This document shows positions 22,437 through 32,958 of a stretch of 64,000 nucleotides of DNA, one piece after another. The position numbers and the translations under genes were made by a program. Source of the stretch: Benincasa hispida (lineage: Eukaryota > Streptophyta > Magnoliopsida > Cucurbitales > Cucurbitaceae); the NCBI RefSeq assembly GCF_009727055.1, contig NC_052355.1, forward strand, positions 921,302 to 985,301, read 5' to 3'. Numbering within the stretch: position 1 is the first letter of the stretch; each line of letters begins with the position of its first letter. Below the pieces are notes generated by a model. The model was given only the letters and a program-made list of their open reading frames with translations, had not been told where the DNA came from and did no database searches.

Positions 22437-23007
22437 TGTTGGGTTTTATGTCCTAAAAACTCGCAGTTTGTAAAATGATAAACATTTTCTTTTATCAATA
22501 TATTTGTTATTGATCTCATAAATTGTATGAAAGACTAAATCCAATAAAATAAGACCCATGACTATTGTATGAGTACTTGAACTTTATGTGGAGACATAAG
22601 AGTGGATTGGGTTCGAGTAAATAGTCAAAATGATCAATGGTACATGAATGAGTTTGGGTACCTTATTCTGGTAACACCATTGGATGCGGTCTACTCTGTA
22701 GTTGTTACAAAGAGTTGTAAAGTGATACATATGATGTGATCCTAATTCGTACATGTTATGACATGAGGAGTGGGGGCGTCCTATGCAATGAATTTGCATA
22801 AGATCCGGACCAAGAAATTAGTCACTCTTACTTTATAACGCTATTCACTGTTTAAGACTGACTATTTCACCTAGATGACCTAGGTAACTCGATCTTAATC
22901 CTGAGCTAACTATGAACTCTTGTTTATTCGGGATTGCCCTTAGATTTGCATAGTTGAAGGTTGGCTCAACAGCACCGACTCAATAAGACTCTCATTTCAG
23001 GGGTAAG
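22437..23007 (+). mobile_element. 5' LTR remnant of copia D (beta family)
   Basis: It matches the first 570 or so bases of 3' LTR D (31092-31665). It is cut at 23007 by delta element F. The remaining roughly 1.3 kb of this LTR and its PBS do not reappear after F. Confidence 0.85.
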
Positions 23008-23008
23008 T

Positions 23009-23034
23009 GATGACATGCAGAAATGCACGTCATC
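23009..23034 (+). other. Terminal hairpin of delta LTR
   Basis: GATGAC (23009-23014) pairs with GTCATC (23029-23034). Inside, TGCA pairs with TGCA around a GAAA loop, with one A/C mismatch between the two stems. It lies at the first bases of the LTR. The same fold with different stem bases occurs in gamma LTRs. Confidence 0.7.
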
Positions 23035-23599
23035 TTAGGCCTTTTATTTAGAATTATGAAGGCTGTTAAGCAGAATATGTGGCAATTATGTTAGGAATTC
23101 AATGGAAATGAGTTTGCGTCGTTCAGCATTAAGAATCTCGGCTAACCCACTATTATGCGTTATTATACGTTAAATTGTTTATCTTTGTACCTAACGCAGA
23201 CGCAAAAGCTGGGCTATTGCATAGACGACCACATACGAAGAACTTCTCCATCGTAAATGCGAACACATACGTTCAACGCATGCATGTTGCGATAATCAAC
23301 CGCATGCGTCAATCGCATAGGAGTTGCGATCATCAAGCGATTGCGGTCATCTTGTAGAAGTTACGGTAACCAAGCGATTGCGGTCATTTCAAGATTGTGG
23401 CTACACGATCATAACCATAATAGCAGGATTACCGCATGGTTGTTGGAATTAAAGCATCAATGCATATCTCGGGGAAATCAAAAGATGATGTTGACATTTC
23501 ACCTACCACACCATTAGCAGTCAAGATTCAGAAAAGAACCAACGCATCGCTAATGTCAAAATCAGAGCAGGTCCATTAATGTTGTCGGCGATCAAGCTC

Positions 23600-23608
23600 T
23601 ATAAATAG
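23600..23608 (+). promoter_or_regulatory. TATA box of delta LTR F
   Basis: TATAAATAG in the context AAGCTCTATAAATAGAAG. The same site occurs at 53541-53549. It is absent from the 16630-18946 copy. Confidence 0.65.
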
Positions 23609-24887
23609 AAGCTGATGAGCAGAATTTCAGATCATTCAAGGTTTTCATCCAAGGTTTCCTACCTTCGGGTGGATCCTTTTGATCCAGACCAAAGCATTAA
23701 AAGAAAGCTTGAGAGTTCTTCATCTTCTCCATCCATTCCGAGTGATGACCAGAGCCTTCGACAGAGTTAGATCTCGAGAGAGTCAGCTCCACCGCCCTTC
23801 CATGGCACCACCAGTAGCCTTGACACACATCTGCTGGAAGCAAGACATTGCTTCCAACTGGTCATTTCATTTTCTCTTCTTTTCTTATATTGTATTGTAT
23901 TACATTTTGGATTAAGAAATTAATACATTGTGTGTTCAATGCATTTCTATGTTTCCTCCGATTCCATCTCCATCTTCATTGCTTAGTATCCTTAATCTGC
24001 ATTGCATCACATAGTGAGATTGCTAGAGTATCGCATACTTAGTCATGCGGTTAGAGATATGAAGCATGTAGCAAGCCACCGGAAGGTGTGCGTTGTGCGA
24101 GTGTGTGAGAAAATCTTATTTGCTTAGTGTGAAGCTGTAGCAACGCCTGTCTATAGGCAGACGCAACGCTTGTCTACGAGTAAAGTCAGCAACAATTAAC
24201 TGCCCGAGAGGGTAAGTGGTTGGTCGCATTAAGAAATGTAAACACGTATTCACTAGAGATGGAAATAATCTTACGTCAGCCAAGTTTATGTAATTACCTT
24301 ATCTTATGAGCGCATCATTCATCATTTAGGCATACTTGGAAGAGTAGTCTAAAAACCAAATCTAAGTCTCAGGAGAGCGGATTGGATCGCATAAGCAAGA
24401 ATGGGGAACTTAGGAATAAGCTCTGTTTGCTATTACATAGCATATGCACCCTACGGAGAGGATATTATATGCGTCCAAGAAGTTGGATACGGTGGCGGTA
24501 TGTGGTCATCTTGTTTATGTGTGAGAGCACATGAGCAGGAATAGAGACTTAGGATTAAGGCCTCTCGACACTTCGCATACACATCGCATACGTCCTAGAT
24601 TTAGGCTCGAGTGTGTGTAGCATGACCGCATAGCTTGCATTGGCTGAGGTTTCCCTTGCGGTCAAGCTTAAGGTTGTGATGCATACATCCTCACATTTTA
24701 TCTATTTTCCATCCATTTACTACGCGTCATCAGTTGTCGTGTCTCTACCTCTCTTTCATACTTCCAATGCTTTGTCTGTTAGATAGGAGTAGGAGTAGTT
24801 TACAACTTATACCCTTCATCATTCTTTTATTCAACTGCCGCAAACACATTACCGCATAGCATTTAGTTACAAGTCCCTGAGTTCGAC

Positions 24888-24902
24888 CTCGGATCACCCG
24901 AG
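24888..24902 (+). other. Inner hairpin of delta LTR
   Basis: CTCGG pairs with CCGAG around ATCAC, flanked by AGTT...AACT. It is equivalent to CCTGG/CCAGG in gamma LTRs. It lies about 240 bases before the LTR end, between the TATA box and the PBS, so it is expected to be in the transcript leader. Confidence 0.65.
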
Positions 24903-24979
24903 AAACTTGCGGTCACGTTATACTTGGCGCGAGCGCAAGAAAACTTGTGACAGGAACGCATGGTCATCGCATCTAAGAC

Positions 24980-25017
24980 CTGTCTCTTATACACATCTAG
25001 ATGTGTATAAGAGACAG
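24980..25017. other. Nextera mate-pair junction adapter, third copy
   Basis: This is the same 38-bp inverted mosaic-end dimer. Ten bases before it (CATCTAAGAC) do not match the other delta LTRs, and GTCATCGCAT is repeated on both sides. Confidence 0.97.
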
Positions 25018-25144
25018 GTCATCGCATACATTCGTTAACGCATAGTTTCATTCCAACGCATGACCACCGACGTATGAGTATCAATGCATAACTTAAGACA
25101 TGCATCGCATAATTGCGTCCCTCTAATTTTCGTCGTCAAGTTTT

Positions 25145-25163
25145 TGGCACCGTTGCCAGGGAC
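25145..25163 (+). other. Primer-binding site of element F (tRNA-Asp)
   Basis: TGGCACCGTTGCCAGGGAC is a close match to the complement of the 3' end of tRNA-Asp (TGGCGCCGTTGCCGGGGA). tRNA-Asp is the usual primer of Athila-type elements. Confidence 0.8.
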
Positions 25164-25830
25164 TTGGCAACTAATTGTTTGTTGAGTTTGTGTCTCTGCA
25201 GGCAAACTTTTTATCTTAGGAGTATTGTAGCTTGTGCAACCAAGTTTCATCCAATATTGAAGTGTAGGCGATACACCGAAAGCCAGTATTGACCCTAAGG
25301 TAGAAGGGCAATCAGTCGCATGCCCTAAAGGTAATTCTAAGCACATGGTGGCCAACATGCGCCCAACAATTGCCGAAAGTTCCAATGGTCAGGCTAAGCT
25401 CCTTGACCCAAGCAGTTGAGAGAAATCTTCTGCATGGAAGACTCCTTGTGGTGACAACACTCCAATTTCTCCAGGGACGTCTTCTACTCTATCTTTACCT
25501 TGCTTTCTTAGTTTATTTTTTTTATTCTATTGTTATTTTGGATATGCGATTGCTTCCTTGGTTGTGGTGCATTTGCTCCTTGTAGGTACGATAATAACTC
25601 TCCTCGGTGTGCATTACAACAGAAGAATTCCCTCTATCCTTCAACGTATGGCTTCGATTGTGTGGATTCCAACGCATGATTGCATGCGTTATTCCGCCTA
25701 AGGTCCTTTCTTTTTATCCTTTATGTATTATCCTTTTGAAATTCTCCTTGTCTGACTGCTTTCCTTTACGATGCGTCTATGATGGTACGTATATTTCACC
25801 GCATTGTTTATCTTTGTTCGGGAGCTAAAC
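25164..25830 (+). other. Leader remnant of element F
   Basis: Non-coding sequence follows the PBS. It has short ORFs only, none recognisable. Text then changes to copia D leader near 25830 with no 3' LTR of F and no TSD. It is either a large deletion or a chimeric join. Confidence 0.55.
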
Positions 25831-27857
25831 AATGCGTTGAGTTGATATACGATAGCACTACGCAATCGTTTACCTCTATGCGGGAGCTAGGTGATGCGTT
25901 GAATGCTATGCGATGGCATTAAACGATCGTTTACCTTTTCGTGCGCTAAACGATCAAGCATTTACTAAACGATTTAGCAAAATGCTAGACAATGGTCGTC
26001 ATTGCTAAACGATGAGACTTAGCAAGATGTTGAACATGTGCAAGGGATGTCGGTTCGACAAGTTCTCCTATGGTCTTGTCCAGTTCAGCTTCGAATGGTT
26101 CTTGGCTGGTCCGGTTCAGACATGGTTGGTTCGGTTCAGACGGTTTGGGTTCGGTTCAAGCTACTTGAGTTCATTTTGAAGCGGTTCAAATGGTTCGGGA
26201 GCGGTATGGAAGCTGTTTTGTAATAATTAGGTTTTGTTTGCTTGTTTTTGCCAAAACTAAAACCATATCAGTCTGTGTTTAATTATTTATGCATTTGATG
26301 TATGTTATAATTAAATAAATCTTGTATGTGCATATAGTATGCCATTTAGATTTGAATCCCACCATAGGAAGCATGTAACATGCATTGAAAGTATGTTATA
26401 ATTGTTATAATATATAGTATGCATGTTAGGGTTTCTTGTATTTAATATAAATGTTATATTAAATTTGAATGCCTCATGTACGTTGTGGATGTTTAGCATG
26501 TCTAAAGTTTTATAAGTTGTTATAAAATTGGGTTAGACATTTAAAATCCATAAACAATAGCTGCATGCTCACGAAGGTTGACCATCTGTTTTAATTGTTA
26601 AAACTTATAAAACCTAGGTTATAAACTCAACCGGTATATAATCCTGTCTAAGGCTGGGGGTACTTAAGTTGACGGTTTACAGAACACCTCCTACCTGGGG
26701 GTTATGGCCGAATTATTGAGCATTTGTAACCGGTTTTATGAGTATACGTGAGTGATATGAGGTAATAAAATGGTTTATCACCTAGACATCATAGGTTAAA
26801 ATCCAATTATAAGAGTTGTACTTGGATAAACCACATAGACTTAGGGTTATTTTATTAGCCAAAAAGAACCTAAGTATAAATCTACCCAAAATAGAACACT
26901 TCAGTAGCAGTTTAATAACTTCTATATGATAGAGTTATTAGAAAACTTCAGTGGGAGATTAATAAATAACATATACGATACGTTATTTTTAGCTCTCACG
27001 TCTCTAAGAGTTCACAATCCAGATTTAAGCGGTACTTCGTGTCACCCTGGGAGTGACCTCCCTATAGAGACTGTTTTTTAGCTTAAATCTAGATTTCGGT
27101 GAATAAGAGGAAGTTGTTCAAATATAAGTCTATTATATGATAAATAGATTTCAACTGCCACGTCTTCATATAGTTTACATCGTGAGATTCATATGACACT
27201 TCATGTCACCCTCGGAGTGACCTCCCTACAGAAAGTGTTTTGTATGAGTCAGTATCAAGGTAAACAGAGGAAGTAGTTCATAGTAAGTGGGTGAAGGATA
27301 TGTGTCAGTATATCCTGCGGTCTACTCCATTAGTCTTAACCGTGAGATTCCTATGTTGTGCCTGCTGGTTAGCTTTAAGCGGCCCTTTGCTAGTCGTTTA
27401 GCGACAGCTATCCCCACGGAGGGTTGTAACATAGGATTCGGAACAATCCAGGCTTCAGTAAAATGAATAGGTTCTTATATTTCCATCTTGGATGTTGTCT
27501 TCTATTTCGGAGGAAAATTCATACCATCCTATAGGATCTGAAAATGGCAGGTCATACTTACAAGAATTACTAACTTGTTAGTAAAGATCTTGACCGAAAA
27601 CAATAACTAAACGACTATTGGGATAAGAGTTATTCCGGAGACAATAGGAATAAGAATTATTTCGAGGATAGTGTTTGGTCAAAATTGTTTATTTTAGTGA
27701 AGGAGTATCTGACTGCCCCACTGTAGCACATATTCTGACTCACTAAAATATCGTTGCAAATAAATAATGGTTATGGGTACATTATTACTTTTTGCTAAAA
27801 CTTGACTTTGGATTTAGTTACAATTTGCTAATTAGAATTTGTTTGAATTTTATCAGC
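25831..27857 (+). other. Leader of copia D, 5' part missing
   Basis: This is homologous to the copia A leader. It has ACGATCG words at 25860-26015 and a GGTTCGGTTC-rich stretch at 26090-26200. Two GGGAG/CTCCC hairpins lie at 27049-27062 and 27214-27225. From 27255 on the wording matches A around 12850-12950. It has no PBS of its own and no convincing ORF. Confidence 0.65.
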
Positions 27858-28637
27858 ATGTCGAATTCTAGAATACTCGCTTCTGATGTACATAACAGTA
27901 AAATCAAATCAACAAACAAATTACTAGCGGTTGATTATACCAAAACAGTTTTAACAAAGGATTGTCCTCTATCTCCCAACTCATGTGAAATTATGAATTA
28001 TGTAGATGAGAATGCTGAACTCGAACAATAAGATAAATATGATTTACTTATTATCGAAGCATGTTTAGTGGAAAATGATAAAATCTGGATAATTGATTCA
28101 GGTACCGCTAATCATGTATGTACTATATCACAGGAAACAAGTTCCTGGAGACAGTTGACAAAAGGTGAAACAATCTTTAAGGTAGGGACCGAGGACACTG
28201 TTTTGGCCAAAGTAGTGGGAGATATGAAGTTATTTATAGGAGATAAGTACATTTATTTGAAAAATGTATATTATATTCCTCCTACGAAAAGGAATCTAAT
28301 TTCAGTCTCCTTTTTGCTAGAACAAAATTATAAAATTTATTTCAAAAATGGTGAAGTGTTCATCAAAATGGGAAATAAACAGATTTGCTCTGCAAAATTA
28401 GAAAATAACTTGTACGTGTTAAAACCAACTGAGGTCAAAGCTATTTTGAACATAGAGATGTTTAAAACTACTGGGACTCATAAGAAGAGGAAGATTTCTC
28501 CAAATGCCTATCTTTGGCACTTGAGACTGGGTCACATAATTCTCAACAAGATTGAGAGATTGGTTAAGAACGGTCTTTTGAACAAGCTAGAAGACAGTTC
28601 ATTACCACCATGTGAGCTTGTCTTAAGGGTAAAATGA
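27858..28637 (+). pseudogene. Copia D gag remnant, protease and GAG-pre-integrase domain
   Basis: ATG 27858 opens a 57-codon remnant that runs into a stop (27858-28031). Nearly the whole capsid and the zinc knuckle seen in A and B are missing. The same frame then continues into the aspartic protease (IWIIDSGTANHV, catalytic Asp at 28095-28097; NVYYIPPTKRNLISVS). Next comes the GAG-pre-integrase signature WHLRLGHI. The zinc-finger end (CELVLRVK against the family's C-x2-C wording) has lost one base at about 28617, shifting into the integrase frame at 28634. Confidence 0.85.
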
Positions 28638-29278
28638 CAAAAAGATCTTTTTCTGGAAAAGGTCTTAGAGCCAAAAAGCCCCTAGAGCTGATTCACTCAG
28701 ACGTTTGTGGGCCTCTAAATGTTAGAGCAAGAGGAGGGTTTGAATATTTCATCAGTTTTATAAATGATTATTCAAGATATGGGCATATTTACCTAGTGCA
28801 CCAAAAGTCTGAAACTTTTGAAAAGTTCAAAGAGTATAAGGCTGAGGTTCAGAACCAATTAGGTAAAAAGATTAAAACACTTCGATCGGATCGAGGTGGT
28901 GAATATATGGACACAAAAATCCAAAACTATTTGATAGAACATGGAATTCAGTCTCAACTCACAGGCCCTGACACACTCCAGCACAACGATGTGGCAAAGA
29001 GGAGAAATAGAACCTTGTTGGACATGGTTCGTTCCATCATGAGTTACGCTCAATTACCAAATTCTTTTTGGGGACAAGCAGTTGAGACTGCGGTGTATAT
29101 TTTAAACATAGTTCCCTTGAAAAGTGTTTCTGAAATGCCTTACAAGCTCGGGATAGGACGTAAAGGAAATTTACATCACTTCAGGATTTGGGGTTGTCCA
29201 GCACATGTGTTGGTGGAGAATCCTAAAAAGCTAGAACATCGTTCAAAAGTATGCCTATTTGTGGGCTACCTAAAATAA
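28634..29278 (+). pseudogene. Copia D integrase, catalytic Glu replaced by Lys
   Basis: The core is well preserved: LIHSDVCGPL (first Asp), FISFINDYSRYGHIYLV, TLRSDRGGEYMD (second Asp), then [15 protein letters not shown]. The family has VxERRNRT there, so the third catalytic residue is Lys (AAG, 28997-28999). The C-terminal wording FWGQAVETAVYILN and [19 protein letters not shown] follows. A TAA ends the frame after VGYLK. With the one-base loss upstream and the Glu change it should not be active. Confidence 0.88.
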
Positions 29279-30624
29279 ACAAAAGGTTGTCTCTTTTATG
29301 ATCCTCAAGAAGATAAAGTATTTGTATCGAAAAATGCAACCTCCCTCGAGGAAGATTATATAAAGAACCATCAACCTTGCAGTAAGCTAGTAATAAAAGA
29401 AATGCCTAGAGAAACGACATATGTATCAACAAGAGTTGTTGATCGAGCAAGTCCTTCAACAAGAGTTGTTGATAGAGCAGGTCCGTCAACGAGAGTTGTT
29501 GATGAAACTGATACTTCACATTCTTATCAAGAGTTGAGAATGCCTCGTCGTAGTGGGAGGGTTGTGCAACAGCCTCACCGGTACATGGGTTTAACTGAAA
29601 CTCAAGTCATCATATCATATGATGGTTTAGAGGACCCGTTGTCTTTTAATCAAGCAATGAACGATGTGGACAAAGACCAATGGATTAAAGCCATGGACCT
29701 TGAAATGGAATCTATGTATTTCAATTCTGTATGGGATCTTGTAGATCAATCAGAAGGGACAAACCCAATCGGTTGCAATTGGATCTACAAGAGAAAACGA
29801 GACCAAGCTGGTAAGGTACAGACCTAACAAGCTAGACTTAGGGCAAAAGGGTTTACCCAAAGAGAGGGGTTAGATTTTGAAGAAACCTTCTCTCCAGTTG
29901 TCATTTGTCCATAGCCACATTTTATGATTATGAAATATGATAAATGGATGTCAAGACAGCTTTTCTGAATGGCTATCTTGAAGAAAGTATTTATATGTCT
30001 CAACCAGAAGGGTTTATACAGCAGGGTCAAGAGCAAAAAGTTTGCAAGCTTAATCGGTCCATTTATGAATTAAAACAATATTTTAGATCTTGGAATATGA
30101 GATTTGACGTTGCGATCAAATCTTATGGCTTTGAACAAAATATTGACGAACCCTGTGTCTACAAGAAAATCGTCAACAAAACTGTCGCTTTTCTGGTGTT
30201 GTATGTTGATGATATTCTACTCATTGGGAATGAGGTAGAATATCTAGCTGACGTTAAGAGATGGCTGGCTTCACAATTCCAAATGAAAGATTTGGGAGAA
30301 GCACAGTATGTTCTTGGAATCCAAATAGTTCGGAATCGCAAGAACATAACATTGGCATTATCTCAAGCATCTTATATACACAAGATGTTGTCTAGGTATA
30401 AAATGCAAAATTCCAAGAAAGGGTCTTTACCTTTCAGGCATGGAATTCACTTGTCTGAGGAGCAAAGTCCTAAGACACCTCAAGAGGTTGAGAAGATTAA
30501 TCGAATTCCATATACATATGCAGTAGGGAGTTTAATGTATGCAATATTGTGTACTCGTCCCGACATATGCTATGTCGTAGGAATTGTCAGTAGATTTCAG
30601 TCCAATCCTAGTCATGACCATTAG
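29279..30624 (+). pseudogene. Copia D reverse transcriptase, broken
   Basis: The linker between integrase and RT holds 2.7 copies of a 30-base unit encoding STRVVDRAxP (29426-29506). RT starts at about 29530 (MPRRSGRVV, then YMGLTETQ, DPLSFNQAMNDVDKDQWIKAMDLEMESM). A stop TAA is at 29825, and the region 29880-29943 has a deletion and two further stops. The frame 29944-30624 then reads MDVKTAFLNGYLEESIYM and LVLYVDDILLIGN, with an intact YVDD catalytic box at 30202-30213, and ends at VSRFQSNPSHDH-stop. Family length and order are normal for copia. Confidence 0.9.
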
Positions 30625-30960
30625 ACTACTGTTAAAAACATTCTCAAGTATCTTCAGATAACGAGAGATTATATGCTCGTGTATGGTCCTAAGGATCTGA
30701 TCCTTACTAGATACATTAATTCTAACTTTCAAACCGATATTGATTCGAGGAATCAACTTCGTGGTCAGTATTTACTCTGAACGGAGGAGCAGTTGTGTGG
30801 AGGAGCATCAAGCAGAGTTGTATTGCAGACTCCACAATGGATGTTGAGTATGTTGTTGCAAGCAAAGCAGCAAAAGAAACATAGCTGATCCATTTACGAA
30901 GGCCCTCTCGACTAAAGTGTTCGAGGGTCACCTAGTAGGACTAGGTCTACGAGTTTTGTA
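30625..30960 (+). pseudogene. Copia D RNase H, truncated
   Basis: Homologous to copia A 52005-52560 (TVKNILKYLQ..., then wording around STMDVEYVVASKAAKE). At about 30880 it jumps from AAAGAAACAT straight to the C-terminal DPFTKALSTKVFEGH-like segment. About 200 bases present in copia A are missing. Confidence 0.8.
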
Positions 30961-30970
30961 TCACTAGGGC

Positions 30971-31091
30971 AAGTGGGAGAATTGATGGGTATTTTGATGC
31001 CCTAGTTTATTGTATTTGTACATTTTATTCTCTCCATGAAACCAACATTTGTTATATGGATCCACTGGAGTTTTAGTCCAAGTGGGAGTAT
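30971..31091 (+). other. Two polypurine tracts before 3' LTR D
   Basis: AAGTGGGAGA (30971-30980) and CAAGTGGGAGTAT (31079-31091) lie about 108 bases apart. The second abuts the LTR start at 31092. Copia A and B show the same doubling. Confidence 0.7.
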
Positions 31092-32953
31092 TGTTGGTTT
31101 ATGTCCTAAAAAACTCGCAGTTTTGTAAAATGATAAACATTTTCTTTTATCAATATATTTGTTATTGATCTCATAAATTGTATGAAAGTCTAAAATCCAA
31201 TAAACTAAGACCCATGACTATTGTATGAGTACTTGAACTTTATGTGAGACATAAAGAGGGATCAGGTTCGAGTAAATAGTCAAAATGATCTATATTACAT
31301 GAAATGAGGTTGAGTACCTTATTCTGGTAACACCATTGGATGTGGTCTACTCTATAGTTGTTACAAAGAGTTGTAAAGTGCTACATACGATGTGATCCTA
31401 ATTCGTACATGTTATAACATGAGGAGTGGAGGCGTCCTATGCAATGAGTTTGCATAAGATCCAGACCAAGAAATAAGTCACTCTTACTTTATAACGCTGT
31501 TTATTGTATAAGACTGACTATTTCACCTAGATGACCTAGGTAACTCGATCTTAATCCTGAGCTAACTATGAACTCCTGTTTATTCGGGATTGCCCTTAGA
31601 TTTGCATAGTTGAAGGTTGGCTCAACAGCGCCGGCTCAATAAGAGTCACATTTCAAGGGTAAGACCGAATAGATAGCTAGGGACATAGGGTGCAAAACGG
31701 AGTTCACGCCTACCTGATTTATGGATAGGAGAAAGTTTGTTCTCTCAAGTACTGAATCCAGGTCTTGAACAAAGGGCCCCACCTTCTCACTAGGCTGAGA
31801 GAGTTTGGTTTGGTGATTGGATCACAAACCAGTTGTTCATTAGAGGATCAGTAGGGACTTGAAGAATAAGACGTACGGGGGTAAAACAGATATTTGACCC
31901 GACCGTTATTACGAACAACCTGTGAAGAGTCGATTTGCTGATTATGGTTAAATCATGGGGACATAATATATCTACAGTGTGGGGAGTGTAACTATGGGCT
32001 ATAGTGGAATGACCCATTAGTTAACGAATGGAGATTAATTTGGGCTAATGAGTTTAGCCAATTAATCTCATATCGTTGGAGCCCATGATCTGTAGGTCCG
32101 TGAGGTCGCCCTACTAGCTCGTAATGGACTAGCTCTAGAATAGCGTGATAAATTAATTTGAAAAATTCAAATTAGAATAAGGGAATTAGTAATTATATGA
32201 GATATAATTATGTTTAATTTTAGAATTAAACGGTATGGGAGAATTTATATATTTAAATATGATTTAAATATATAAAGATAGATTTGTGTTAAAATTAATT
32301 TAATATTTGATATTAAATTAATTAAGTTTTATTTATTAATTAATTAATTTATGAAATTAATTAATTTTTCATTTTTAAAATCAAATAGATTTTTTAAATC
32401 AAATTTTGATTTTTGGATAAAATTGGAAAAGGAAAAGAAAACAAAAACACAAAATGGAAAAATGGTTTTTTCCATTATCCATCACTTAACTAGCTCACAC
32501 ATATAGCAACCGTTTGGCCTTGTCTTCTCCAAGCATGAGCTGCAACACATGCAGCTCTTCTCTTTGCATGTTGATCTACAATATAATGAGAAGATTGGGG
32601 TGAAAATCGGGCATGCAATTAAAAGGTTTTTGTGAAAAAAACTGGTTTGAAGAATGGTTCTTCAACAATGGTTGCTACAGTGAGCTTTTCTCCTTTATCC
32701 CTTGATTCAAGCTTGTTTTAAGTCCCACAACTCAATTTAGAGCACCAAGAGAATAGTGGGGAAGATCTTGAGGTGGTCTACAACAAGATATAGAGAAGAT
32801 TGCAGCTGGAGAAGAAGCTTTGAAGAAGTTCTACAAGAGGTATGTCTTAAAACCCATTTTTCTGCAGAAGCATGCTTTGCATTATGCCAAAATTAGTGAA
32901 TTTGAATGCTTAGATGATCCTTGTGCTTCCGTTGTGATTGATACAATCCTACA
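31092..32953 (+). mobile_element. 3' LTR of copia D (beta family)
   Basis: Complete, 1862 bp, from TGTTGGTTTATGTCC to AATCCTACA, followed by TSD ACACA. It is the reference copy for beta LTRs in this window. It contains an AT-rich part at 32160-32420 with many TTAATTAA-like words. No ORF of note. Confidence 0.9.
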
Positions 32954-32958
32954 ACACA

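Larger units (their letters stand above)
23008..25138 (+). mobile_element. Delta-family LTR of Athila-type element F
   Basis: It starts TGATGACATGCAG and ends TTTTCGTCGTCA. A tRNA-Asp PBS follows six bases later, so this is a 5' LTR rather than a solo LTR. A 38-bp adapter is embedded at 24980-25017 with a short overlap (GTCATCGCAT) around it. The TATA box is at 23600-23608. Terminal and inner hairpins are present. Confidence 0.82.
22437..32953 (+). mobile_element. Copia D: Ty1/copia element nested in Athila E
   Basis: It starts TGTTGGGTTTTATGTCC and ends AATCCTACA, with the perfect TSD ACACA at 22432-22436 and 32954-32958. After excision the E reading frame continues exactly (ILRLCVPET). It carries a short 5' LTR remnant, a nested delta element F, a leader, a gag remnant, protease, integrase, RT, a truncated RNase H, a double PPT and a complete 1862-bp 3' LTR. 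It has the best preserved copia pol of the window, yet it has frameshifts, stops, and a Lys in place of the integrase catalytic Glu. Confidence 0.88.

Noticed and set aside
25035..25385. 116-codon minus ORF across the F PBS
   Set aside because: Antisense to LTR/PBS/leader sequence. No domain wording, and it crosses the LTR boundary.
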